6,471 bases of DNA from an uncultured Ruminococcus sp. (GTDB lineage: Bacteria > Bacillota > Clostridia > Oscillospirales > Acutalibacteraceae), in contig CACYDO010000198.1 of assembly GCA_902773165.1 (NCBI GenBank), positions 1-6,471 of the forward strand, given 5' to 3'. The position numbers were made by a program, and so were the translations under genes. Positions 1 through 6,362 of this stretch are shown here, one piece after another. Below the pieces are notes generated by a model. The model did not search any database. It had not been told where the DNA came from and was given only the letters and a program-made list of their open reading frames with translations. The stretch's first letter is position 1, and every line of letters starts with the position of its first letter.

Positions 1-917
1 CCGAAACAGCCACGGCTATCGGCGCAAGGCTTGCCGTTACTCTTGAAAGCCTGTACATGCAGACAACGCGCGAGATACTGCCGAACAGCGATTACCTTTT
101 CTTCACCGAATCTCACAGCCACGCAACGGAACAGAAGCTGTGCAAAAACGATCTTGACGAAATCATTGGCAAGATCGGGCGAATCGTATTCGTTGAAGAC
201 GAGGTCACTACCGGCAATACGATCATGAAGATCATCGAAATAATCGAAAAAAGATACCCCGATACTGTAAAATTTGCAGTTGCGTCTATTCTCAACGGAA
301 TGGACGACGATTCGCTTGCAAAATACAGTGCAAAGGGCATTGACGTTATATATCTCGTAAAAACACATCACGAAAATTACACTGCGATCGCAGAGCAATA
401 CAGTGAAAACGGTGAATATATCGGAAAAGACGTATCTGCTGCCGATATCTCCCCGATTTTTCTCGACAGCGATTACATAAATTCACGCAGACTTTGCAAA
501 GGCAAGGAATACGGCGCTGCTTGTTCCGCTCTTGCAGATAAGATTATAAGCAAAGTCGATCTTGAAGGCTGCCGCACTGCCGCTGTTATCGGCACTGAGG
601 AATTTATGTATCCCGCGATCTATACGGCGAGCCGACTTGAAGCTCTCGGTCTGAGCGTAAAAACTCACTCAACAACGCGCAGTCCCATTGCAGTAAGCCG
701 TGACGAGGGATATCCTCTTCGCCGACGCTTTGAGCTTTCAAGCTTTTACGACAGCGAACGGACAACGTTTATCTATGATCTCGAAAAATATGACTGCGTA
801 ATAATCATCACTGATTCTCCTGAAATTACCAAAGACGGAAAATCATCTCTTGTGAATGCCCTGCGCTGCGTGGGGAATAATAATATTTATCTGTTCAGGT
901 GGTGCGGAAATGACTAA
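1..917 (+). CDS. Phosphoribosyltransferase with C-terminal TRSP domain (Ter-associated), 5'-truncated by window edge
   Basis: Open from the first full codon (base 3) to the TAA at 915-917, giving 304 visible residues; the true start lies upstream. The fragment begins ETATAIGA, a conserved stretch of the PRTase_2 family, followed by an ESHSHATEQKL block (nt ~111-143). The PRPP-binding loop VFVEDEVTTGNT is at nt 186-221; its acidic pair followed by TTG-T is the type I phosphoribosyltransferase signature. The second half carries the EEFMYP segment (nt ~597-614) and the family-naming TRSP tetrapeptide (nt 675-686, within STTRSPI), then a second alpha/beta unit ending near the stop. The family is expected to transfer a phosphoribosyl group from PRPP to or from an unknown substrate in the cytoplasm. 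Proteins of this architecture are recurrent members of the predicted biosynthetic module next to ter genes. It overlaps the next gene, implying translational coupling. Family assignment is firm; the substrate is unknown. Roughly a quarter of the usual length may be missing. Confidence 0.9.
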   Translation, partial: ETATAIGARLAVTLESLYMQTTREILPNSDYLFFTESHSHATEQKLCKNDLDEIIGKIGRIVFVEDEVTTGNTIMKIIEIIEKRYPDTVKFAVASILNGMDDDSLAKYSAKGIDVIYLVKTHHENYTAIAEQYSENGEYIGKDVSAADISPIFLDSDYINSRRLCKGKEYGAACSALADKIISKVDLEGCRTAAVIGTEEFMYPAIYTASRLEALGLSVKTHSTTRSPIAVSRDEGYPLRRRFELSSFYDSERTTFIYDLEKYDCVIIITDSPEITKDGKSSLVNALRCVGNNNIYLFRWCGND

Positions 918-1983
918 GGATAAGGAATATTTTGTAAAAACCTCGTACAGCAGCGACGATGTAACGCTGCTTCTCAAAGATGTGACTGGACTTGTCAAGC
1001 CGCAGCCGACAGAAGAACGCGAACGGCTGATACAATCGGGAAAGCACTACTGTGAAATGCTGCCGATAGAGTATGTTCCCACCGCAAAGTACATGCAGGT
1101 GTACGAGGAAGCACTCAAAGCATACTCAAAGCCAACGGCGCTTGCCATCGGAAAGCTTTCCGATATCATCATGGAGCGCAAGGGAGATAAAGTCGTTCTT
1201 GTATCTCTTGCACGCGCAGGAATTCCTATAGGTATTCTTATCAAGCGCTACATCAGAATGAAGTTCGGCAAAGACGTTCCTCACTACTCCATCTCGATCA
1301 TTCGCGGAAGAGGCATTGACAAAAACGCGCTTGACTATATAATTGAAAGACACAGCGCAGAGGACATTCTCTTTGTAGACGGCTGGATAGGAAAGGGCGC
1401 GATCTTAGGCGAGCTGAAAAAGGAGCTTGCGGCTTACCCCGATGTTTCGAGCGATATTGCCGTTGCGGCAGACCCTGCCAACGTAACAGAGCTTTGCGGA
1501 ACTCACGATGATATCTTGATCCCCAGCTCATGCCTTAACTGCACCGTATCTGGTCTTGTCAGCAGAACATTCCTGCGCGATGATATTATCGGCAAGGACG
1601 ATTTCCACGGCGCTGTATATTACGGAGAATTAAAGGACAGCGATCTTTCCTACGAATTTATACACGCCATAGAATCGCAGTTTGAAATTGAAAACAATAC
1701 GCCATCTCACAAGCTTGTCGGAGAAGGAATTGATGAGGTAAGGGCTATTGCCGGTCACTTTGATATAGACGATATAAATCTTGTCAAACCCGGTATCGGC
1801 GAAACGACAAGAGTTTTGTTACGCCGCGTTCCCTGGAAGGTACTTATAGATGAAAAGTACAAAAACTCCCCTGATCTTGCCCACATTGTTCGTCTTGCGC
1901 AGGAGAAAAATGTTCCTATAGAATATTATCCCCTCACCCACTACAAAACCTGCGGCATCATCAAAAAAATCGCCGACGCCTAG
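910..1983 (+). CDS. StiP / PRTase-like protein of the Ter-associated biosynthetic module
   Basis: This 357-residue protein starts at ATG 910, inside the end of the preceding gene (8-bp ATGACTAA overlap). AGGTGG at 897-902 sits 7 nt upstream as ribosome binding site. An in-frame ATG at 856 lacks a comparable site and would add 18 non-typical residues. No signal peptide or membrane segment is seen, so it is probably cytoplasmic. Visible blocks are VSLARAGIPIGIL (res 98-110), VDGWIGKGAI (156-165, shaped like a phosphoribosyltransferase PRPP loop), a two-cysteine SSCLNCTVSG block (206-215; Cys208, Cys211) and VKPGIGETTRVLLRR (292-306). These match the family that databases call cysteine protease StiP and that was first described as PRTase-like in ter loci. 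I cannot decide between protease and transferase from sequence. The Rossmann-like arrangement and the gene pairing favour a role in nucleotide or phosphoribosyl chemistry; Cys208 and Cys211 would be the candidate nucleophiles for the protease view. Length is normal for the family. Confidence 0.85.
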   Translation: MTKDKEYFVKTSYSSDDVTLLLKDVTGLVKPQPTEERERLIQSGKHYCEMLPIEYVPTAKYMQVYEEALKAYSKPTALAIGKLSDIIMERKGDKVVLVSLARAGIPIGILIKRYIRMKFGKDVPHYSISIIRGRGIDKNALDYIIERHSAEDILFVDGWIGKGAILGELKKELAAYPDVSSDIAVAADPANVTELCGTHDDILIPSSCLNCTVSGLVSRTFLRDDIIGKDDFHGAVYYGELKDSDLSYEFIHAIESQFEIENNTPSHKLVGEGIDEVRAIAGHFDIDDINLVKPGIGETTRVLLRRVPWKVLIDEKYKNSPDLAHIVRLAQEKNVPIEYYPLTHYKTCGIIKKIADA

Positions 1984-1988
1984 TCGGT

Positions 1989-2027
1989 CCGGGCAAGCGC
2001 CCGGGGGCGGTTCCGGGGGACTTTTTT
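1989..2027 (+). terminator. GC-rich hairpin element with T tract (possible terminator or attenuator)
   Basis: Directly after the StiP-like stop codon the DNA becomes almost pure G+C for about 35 bp, then runs into six T (2022-2027). Two alternative hairpins exist: CCGGGC (1989-1994) with GCCCGG (1999-2004) around an AAGC loop, and CCCGG (2000-2004) with CCGGG (2013-2017), which lies closer to the T tract. The layout resembles a Rho-independent terminator inside the predicted operon, which could lower expression of the ATP-grasp gene. The unusual composition also fits a dispersed intergenic repeat. The distance between the best stem and the T tract weakens the terminator reading. Confidence 0.45.
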
Positions 2028-2095
2028 GTAGCGGTGAGTTAGTCTCCGCGCTGCGAATTGTTGCGTTATACTGTAAATTCCACTCTACAATACTC

Positions 2096-2103
2096 AAGGT
2101 GAT
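2096..2103 (+). promoter_or_regulatory. Shine-Dalgarno site deciding the ATP-grasp start
   Basis: AAGGTGAT matches the sequence complementary to the 3' end of 16S rRNA and lies 7 nt before ATG 2111. An in-frame GTG at 2099 lies inside this site and has none of its own, so ATG 2111 is the better start. Confidence 0.75.
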
Positions 2104-2110
2104 ACACTCA

Positions 2111-3115
2111 ATGACACGAATTTGGTTCAACCACTGGTTCAGAACTGCTTACAGTCTTATCGAGCTGATGAAGCAGGGAAAGGAGAATGTATATATTATA
2201 GGCTCTCACAGCTGTGAATATTCTCCCATACGCACCGTTTGCGATGAATGGTACTGTGAGGAAGAACTTCCCGAGGAGGAATACGTTGAATTCTGCCTTT
2301 CCTTCTGTAAAAAGCACAGCGTAGATGTTTTCGTACCCCATCGCTGCATGACAGCAATAGCACGAAATGAGGAGCGCTTTGACGCGATCGGCGTAAAGCT
2401 TCTTTCGGACGATCACAAAAAGCTCGATCTGCTTGAAAACAAATCCGAATCATACAAATTTTTTGCAGACAGCAAAATAATAGCTGTTCCCGATTACATC
2501 ACTGTAAATACCGCAGAAGAATTTGCTGCGGCATACGAAAAGCTAAACGGCAAATACGGCAATGTGTGCGTGAAATTTGTAAAGGACGAAGGCGGACAAA
2601 GCTTCCGCAGAGTAACGCCTAAAACAGATATGTTCAAGGGGCTGCACCACTACGCAGAAGCTGCTTTAAGCTACAAAATGCTGTACGCAGCTCTCAGCAC
2701 CTGCGAACGATTTGACGATCTTATTGTAATGCCGTATCTTCCGGGCTGCGAGGTCAGCGTGGACTGTCTGCAAACCGACGGCGGCTTTATTATGCTGCCG
2801 CGGTATAAGGGCAGCGCACATATTGAAAAGCTTTTCTTTGACGAAGAGATACTTGCCATGACGGAAGAAATAATAAAAAAAACTGATCTGCAATATCCGT
2901 GTGACGTGCAATTCCGATATCTCAACAACAAGCCGTACCTGCTTGAGGTCAACGCAAGAATGTCGGGCGGCTTGCCGATGACCTGCGCGGCAACGGGCGT
3001 AAATATTCCTGCTCTTGCCCTGCAAAAGCTTTTGGGTCACGGCTGCCCTATGCCTGTTTTCGACAAATGCGAAAAGATTTTTTCCAATGTTGAGCTGCCT
3101 GTTATTGTAAAATAA
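2111..3115 (+). CDS. ATP-grasp ligase of the Ter-associated type
   Basis: A 334-residue cytoplasmic enzyme from ATG 2111. It opens with MTRIWFNHWFRTAY, the conserved N-terminus of the ATP-grasp family found in ter loci, within a pre-ATP-grasp domain (about res 1-100). The ATP-grasp fold follows: NKSESYKFF (110-118) at its start, CVKFV (153-157) with a likely ATP-contacting Lys155, DEGGQSF (159-165) as a flexible glycine-rich loop, VMPYLPGCEVSVD (206-218), CDVQFR (264-269) and LLEVNARMSGG (277-287), whose Glu279 and Asn281 fit the usual metal ligands. ATP-grasp enzymes activate a carboxylate as an acyl-phosphate and join it to an amine or similar nucleophile. Here it probably adds an amino-acid-like group to the product of the neighbouring phosphoribosyltransferase; that step is inference. 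It lies 127 bp after the StiP-like gene, on the same strand, beyond a GC-rich hairpin. Family assignment is strong; the substrate is unknown. Confidence 0.9.
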   Translation: MTRIWFNHWFRTAYSLIELMKQGKENVYIIGSHSCEYSPIRTVCDEWYCEEELPEEEYVEFCLSFCKKHSVDVFVPHRCMTAIARNEERFDAIGVKLLSDDHKKLDLLENKSESYKFFADSKIIAVPDYITVNTAEEFAAAYEKLNGKYGNVCVKFVKDEGGQSFRRVTPKTDMFKGLHHYAEAALSYKMLYAALSTCERFDDLIVMPYLPGCEVSVDCLQTDGGFIMLPRYKGSAHIEKLFFDEEILAMTEEIIKKTDLQYPCDVQFRYLNNKPYLLEVNARMSGGLPMTCAATGVNIPALALQKLLGHGCPMPVFDKCEKIFSNVELPVIVK

Positions 3116-3133
3116 AAAATGAACAACCAATTT

Positions 3134-3218
3134 CCTCCCTGTCTGATTATGTCGGATAAAGCGAATATTCCCGGATAAACGGGAAATAATATGCTTATTC
3201 CACAAAAGAAGCGGGAGG
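3134..3218 (+). promoter_or_regulatory. Structured leader before the lipoprotein gene, with alternative pairings at the ribosome binding site
   Basis: The 110-bp gap after the ATP-grasp gene holds hairpin TTCCCG (3168-3173) / CGGGAA (3180-3185) with a GATAAA loop and no T tract, so it is a poor terminator. The ribosome binding site GGGAGG (3213-3218), 7 nt before ATG 3226, could instead pair with CCTCCC (3134-3139) or, through CGGGAG (3212-3217), with the same TTCCCG arm. These pairings exclude one another in part, which would allow control of translation. No convincing promoter was seen. Pairings are by eye; functional meaning is inference. Confidence 0.3.
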
Positions 3219-3225
3219 TTTTTTA

Positions 3226-4356
3226 ATGTATAAAAATAATAAATTTATCATAGCGGCAGCTGCGATAATTACAGCAGCTTCACTTGCAGCCTGTGGCGAC
3301 GCTAAAGAACGTACTATTTCCGAAGAAGAAAGCAATATCGTAAGCGAAACGCCCACAGCAGCAGATCAGAATGCAAGCGCTTCAAGCGATACGGAAAGTA
3401 TTAAAGATTCCGATGTTAAAAAGCTTGAAAGCGAGCAGGAGAGCGAGGCTTCAAACGCTGAAAATACTGATTCCGAAGCAGATAACACCGAATCGGACAA
3501 TACAAACAGCGGTGAAGACAAGCTTGAACCGACAAGCTTTGACGTAGGCGGACTTACTTTGTCTGCAAAAGAGCTAAGCTTTAAGAAATCTGTAAATTTA
3601 AAAAGCTCCGATCATGCCGACGCGGCACTTTTCGGAGACGAGCTGTATATTCTCGACGGAAAACAGCTTAAAACGTATACGCTCGGCGATACTGTCAGCG
3701 AAGAAAGCTCTGTGGAGCTTCCCGGCACATACAGCCGAGTAGATACAGATCCTTACGGGCAGATCTATCTCAGCCGTGACCGCTTTGACAGCGCAGTCAT
3801 CAACACAAGCGGCGAAATAAACAAGCTTGACACGTCGGGTATTCTTTCTCTTTCCAAGGTCATGGAATACGGCCTATGCACCAACGGCGGCAAGGTCACG
3901 AAATACGAAGACAGCGATTCGGGAGAATGGTCTTCTGTTGCCGAAAATGACAACGAATTCCCCGAAAATGTTTCCGCCGTTGAATTTGCCGGAAATCACA
4001 TTCTTATCGCCCACAAAACAGACGGAAACTCCGCCGTTAAGGTCTGCGACTACGACGGAAACGAGCTTGTTTCTACCGATGGCGGCAGCACCGGCGATGA
4101 TATTGAAGCTGTGACAGAGGCAGGCGGCGTGATAGCGGCTTCTTCTAACGGAGATCTTACCCTTTGGGACGCGTCCGGAGACATTATCGGCAGGCTTGAC
4201 AGCGATGATACTGCAAAGCTTCTGGGTACGGACTATCCCGTAGTTATCAAAAAGCTTTTTGCCCGTGAAGACGGCTCTATCCTTGCCTTCTGCACCTCCG
4301 ACGAAAAAAACGGCAAAGGCGCTCAGGCTCGTATGTTTACGATCTCGGCAGTATAA
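3226..4356 (+). CDS. Secreted lipoprotein with acidic low-complexity linker and beta-propeller-like C-terminal domain
   Basis: A 376-residue protein with a type II signal peptide: KNNK at the N-terminus, a hydrophobic Ile/Ala-rich core (res 7-20) and lipobox LAAC with Cys23 as the lipidated residue. It should be anchored to the outer face of the cytoplasmic membrane. Residues ~26-103 form a Ser/Glu/Asp/Asn/Thr-rich disordered linker that can span the cell wall. From ~104 onward the sequence alternates short beta strands with turns (for example DELYILDG, GQIYLSRD, GDLTLWDASGDI, GSILAFCT), the spacing expected of a WD40- or PQQ-like propeller, but no repeat is strong enough to name a family. 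The start follows GGGAGG with 7 nt spacing. It is likely transcribed alone or by readthrough from the ATP-grasp gene, and ends at a strong terminator. Function is unknown: a surface binding or sensing protein is plausible, and no catalytic motif is seen. Confidence 0.85.
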   Translation: MYKNNKFIIAAAAIITAASLAACGDAKERTISEEESNIVSETPTAADQNASASSDTESIKDSDVKKLESEQESEASNAENTDSEADNTESDNTNSGEDKLEPTSFDVGGLTLSAKELSFKKSVNLKSSDHADAALFGDELYILDGKQLKTYTLGDTVSEESSVELPGTYSRVDTDPYGQIYLSRDRFDSAVINTSGEINKLDTSGILSLSKVMEYGLCTNGGKVTKYEDSDSGEWSSVAENDNEFPENVSAVEFAGNHILIAHKTDGNSAVKVCDYDGNELVSTDGGSTGDDIEAVTEAGGVIAASSNGDLTLWDASGDIIGRLDSDDTAKLLGTDYPVVIKKLFAREDGSILAFCTSDEKNGKGAQARMFTISAV

Positions 4357-4369
4357 TACTGATGCTAAG

Positions 4370-4412
4370 AAGTTTTCCACATAGGCGTTTGCTGTGTGTG
4401 GAAAACTTTTTT
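4370..4412 (+). terminator. Rho-independent terminator of the lipoprotein gene
   Basis: A perfect 12-bp inverted repeat, AAGTTTTCCACA (4370-4381) with TGTGGAAAACTT (4397-4408), encloses a 15-nt loop and runs directly into a T tract (4407-4412). It begins 13 bp after the lipoprotein stop codon. Confidence 0.9.
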
Positions 4413-4433
4413 GTTTACCCGGAATTATTCAAT

Positions 4434-4474
4434 AAAAAAGCTCCCGAATCTCAAAAAAGAGTCGGGAGGTTTTT
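4434..4474. terminator. Bidirectional terminator between convergent units
   Basis: CTCCCGA (4441-4447) pairs with TCGGGAG (4462-4468), and CTC (4450-4452) with GAG (4459-4461), around an A-rich loop. Six A (4434-4439) precede the stem and five T (4470-4474) follow it, so RNA from either strand forms a hairpin with a U tail. It lies 23 bp beyond the stop of the minus-strand CPBP gene and acts as a second stop for the lipoprotein transcript. Confidence 0.9.
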
Positions 4475-4497
4475 CATTATTCAGTTTATACTACCAA

Positions 4498-5169
4498 CTA
4501 ATACAGCAAAAATATCAAAAAATCCCAAAACATATGCAGTGTTATCGGGAGAATGATATTTTTTGTTCTCAAAAAAACGAGCGAAAATACAACGCTGAGC
4601 GCGATTATCGAAACGAATCCAAGCTGCGCCATATTTGTAACAAATACCCCCTCGCTTATCCAGCGCGGAAAATGTATCGCAAGAAACATGACGGCGTTAA
4701 CGGCGATAGCGCCGTATTCACTCCTCTGAGATGTTGCGTTGAGAAGCCAGCCGCGAAAAACAAGCTCTTCCGTCACGCCCACAAACACAACCGTAACTAT
4801 TTCCTTAACAGTTACGGAAAAATCCGGCGCAGTTTTATGAGCAAATAGTCCAAGAAGTATATACACTGCGAAAATCGGAAATATAAGAAGATATTTCGCA
4901 TATTCCTTTTTCCACGTAAAAAGCTCCTTAATGCTTACTTCAAGAGTATCGGAATACTTCCGCATAAGCAAAGCGGCAGGAACAGCCCATATCAGACCTT
5001 TGCACAAGCCTTCATTTAGCAGTGCTGTTGCTAATTCTCCAAAGCCTGCGTTCTCCAGATCGGGCAATACAAAAAAGTGGTAGCAAGTCCACGCGCCGTA
5101 AAGCAGCACACTGTATACAGCCAGAACCCATATAGGAACAAATTTGCTTTTTTTCTTTTCTTCCTCCAT
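4498..5169 (-). CDS. CPBP-family intramembrane glutamic endopeptidase (Abi/CAAX-type)
   Basis: A 223-residue polytopic membrane protein of ordinary length for the family. A lysine-rich N-terminus is followed by hydrophobic segments near res 11-31, 52-68, 92-110, 123-138, 153-169, 182-201 and 205-221. The family motifs are complete: EELVFRG (134-140; Glu134, Glu135 and Arg139), FLAIH (162-166; His166) and HMFWD (212-216; His212, Asp216). This is the catalytic set of Rce1-like proteases, so it is probably active. Relatives process prenylated proteins in eukaryotes; bacterial members act in bacteriocin maturation or self-immunity, in anchored protein processing, or are unassigned. It starts 4 bp after the stop of the upstream Ntn hydrolase gene, with its ribosome binding site inside that gene, so the two should be co-translated. 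No bacteriocin gene is seen nearby. Its substrate is unknown; the co-encoded membrane-anchored hydrolase is one candidate (inference). Confidence 0.92.
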   Translation of the reverse strand: MEEEKKKSKFVPIWVLAVYSVLLYGAWTCYHFFVLPDLENAGFGELATALLNEGLCKGLIWAVPAALLMRKYSDTLEVSIKELFTWKKEYAKYLLIFPIFAVYILLGLFAHKTAPDFSVTVKEIVTVVFVGVTEELVFRGWLLNATSQRSEYGAIAVNAVMFLAIHFPRWISEGVFVTNMAQLGFVSIIALSVVFSLVFLRTKNIILPITLHMFWDFLIFLLY

Positions 5170-5173
5170 TGTA

Positions 5174-6298
5174 CTATCCTTTCACTCTCGAAAGCGCGGC
5201 AGTGGTGCGCTTTTCCCAGTCGTTATCGGTGATAACAGTTGCTCTGAGATCAGTCATATTATACACCACCGAATATTGAAGATTTGACGGTGAAGCGACG
5301 TTTTCGAGGAGCTTAAACGCGTCGTCCATACTGAGAATACCGCTGCTGTTATATAGCGTATCTCTCATAAAATCGTAGCGGACATAAGCGCTGTACTCAC
5401 TGTCATAGGCGCTGATACCGCCCGAATTGCGCAGCCATTTGGAGTACTCCTGAGGATAAACGTAGCCGTCCTCGTCAAACTCTTCTTCTGTGCAGTTAAA
5501 ATTAGACGCAATCTGGAACGGCTCAAAATTCTCGATAACGTGAGTTTTTCCGTCTACAAATTCGATCAGCTCGCTGTTGCCCTTGCTGTCGGCAACGAAC
5601 AAATGCGCCATAAGGGAAGAATCGAAATAGATATTGTATTCTTCAAGCAGCTCCACAGCCTTATCCACCGTATCGGCGTGATCGAGAATCAATCTTACAG
5701 CTGCATATATGCCGATCGTGGTTTTATCTTGCTCCTTCTGTTTACGTGAAAAATTAACCTGCAAAAGCGACACAGATATTCCCTTTTCGTTAACTCCGTC
5801 CGTTGGAAAATACGGCGCTCCGAAAAGTCTGAAATCGAGCATATTCGGTAAATTCTCGCTGTTAAATCCCAGGCAGTTGAGATTTACCGTAGAGATAGAC
5901 TTATATGCGTCATCAGGGCTTGTTACAAGCAGCATGACCGGATTTGTTCTGTAATCGTAATTCCGAGCCATATAGCGGTATCCGCTGCTGTCTTTAAACG
6001 TAAAGGCAGAGCATGCGTCGATATTGCTGCTTGACGCCGCAGCTCCTATACTGACGCTGTTGTCAACGACCTTATTTACGTAATCGTAATATTCAATATT
6101 GCTGTTTGCACCTGTTTCTAAGAATTCATCAAAGTGATAATCGGAAAAAAACTCCATCGTATAGAGATCTGTACCTTCGATCGGTTTCAGCGATGACATA
6201 GTGCGTATCTCATCAAAATATCGCACCGCAGCGAATCCCAGCGAAAACAGCACCAGCGCAAATAATATATAGCTGATGATCTTAAATGTTTTCTTCAT
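5174..6298 (-). CDS. Membrane-anchored Ntn hydrolase, linear amide C-N hydrolase / choloylglycine hydrolase / C45 type
   Basis: A 374-residue protein with a short basic N-terminus (MKKTFK) and one hydrophobic segment (about res 8-25), a signal anchor or uncleaved signal, placing the rest outside the membrane. There is no lipobox Cys. The catalytic block ACSAFTFKDSSGYRYMARNYDY (95-116) puts the expected nucleophile at Cys96, with Arg112, Asn113 and Asp115 as usual active-site companions. DGVNEKGISVS (167-177), SNFN (265-268) and the late YSVVYNMTDLRATVI segment (342-356) are other family blocks. Such enzymes hydrolyse, or exchange the acyl group of, linear amide bonds (bile-salt conjugates, penicillin side chains, N-acyl amides). 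A bile-salt hydrolase role is unlikely, because those start at Cys2 and lack this ~95-residue lead. Autocleavage before Cys96 would free the catalytic part from its anchor. It is first gene of a two-gene operon with the CPBP protease. The real substrate is unknown. The start is supported by a GGAGG site and a promoter. Confidence 0.88.
   Translation of the reverse strand: MKKTFKIISYILFALVLFSLGFAAVRYFDEIRTMSSLKPIEGTDLYTMEFFSDYHFDEFLETGANSNIEYYDYVNKVVDNSVSIGAAASSSNIDACSAFTFKDSSGYRYMARNYDYRTNPVMLLVTSPDDAYKSISTVNLNCLGFNSENLPNMLDFRLFGAPYFPTDGVNEKGISVSLLQVNFSRKQKEQDKTTIGIYAAVRLILDHADTVDKAVELLEEYNIYFDSSLMAHLFVADSKGNSELIEFVDGKTHVIENFEPFQIASNFNCTEEEFDEDGYVYPQEYSKWLRNSGGISAYDSEYSAYVRYDFMRDTLYNSSGILSMDDAFKLLENVASPSNLQYSVVYNMTDLRATVITDNDWEKRTTAALSRVKG
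5177..5182 (-). promoter_or_regulatory. Ribosome binding site of the CPBP gene, inside the hydrolase gene
   Basis: Read on the minus strand, AAAGGA lies 7 nt before the CPBP ATG (5169-5167) and within the last codons of the hydrolase gene, just before its TAG (5176-5174). This arrangement favours translational coupling. Confidence 0.75.
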
Positions 6299-6307
6299 AT
6301 AATATGA

Positions 6308-6314
6308 CCCCTCC
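6308..6314 (-). promoter_or_regulatory. Ribosome binding site of the Ntn hydrolase gene
   Basis: On the minus strand GGAGGGG precedes ATG 6298-6296 by about 9 nt. It supports this start, which also gives a proper basic N-terminus and membrane segment. Confidence 0.8.
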
Positions 6315-6333
6315 GTAAAAAACGGCTGACTTT

Positions 6334-6362
6334 ATTATACTATACTCTCTAAAAAAACGCAA
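6334..6362 (-). promoter_or_regulatory. Sigma-70-type promoter of the hydrolase-protease operon
   Basis: On the minus strand there is a -35 box TTGCGT (6362-6357) and a perfect -10 box TATAAT (6339-6334) with exactly 17 bp between them. Transcription would start near 6327, leaving a leader of about 29 nt before the hydrolase ATG. The -35 box matches consensus at only the first three bases, so strength is moderate or an activator helps. Confidence 0.8.

Noticed and set aside
856..912. ATG 856 as start of the StiP-like gene
   Set aside because: No ribosome binding site, large overlap with the upstream gene, and AGGTGG is well placed for ATG 910.
1963..1987. Minus-strand terminator-like hairpin CCGAC/GTCGG over the StiP-like stop codon with an A tract
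   Set aside because: Only 5 bp of stem, the A tract is part of Lys codons, and no minus-strand gene ends there.
2061..2091. TATACT (2067-2072) and TACAAT (2086-2091) as -10 boxes for the ATP-grasp gene
   Set aside because: Neither has a credible -35 box at proper spacing, and the second would start transcription at the ribosome binding site.
2099..3115. GTG 2099 as start of the ATP-grasp gene
   Set aside because: It lies inside the AAGGTGAT ribosome binding site of ATG 2111, has no site of its own, and the family N-terminus begins at the ATG.
2666..3205. Minus-strand open frame of 179 codons
   Set aside because: Antisense shadow of the ATP-grasp gene; composition is not protein-like and no ribosome binding site was seen.
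3874..4380. Minus-strand open frame of 168 codons
   Set aside because: Antisense to the lipoprotein gene and starts within its terminator; no family features.
4396..4848. Plus-strand open frame of 150 codons
   Set aside because: Runs through both terminators and antisense to the CPBP gene; the sequence is Lys/Asn/Tyr-rich noise.
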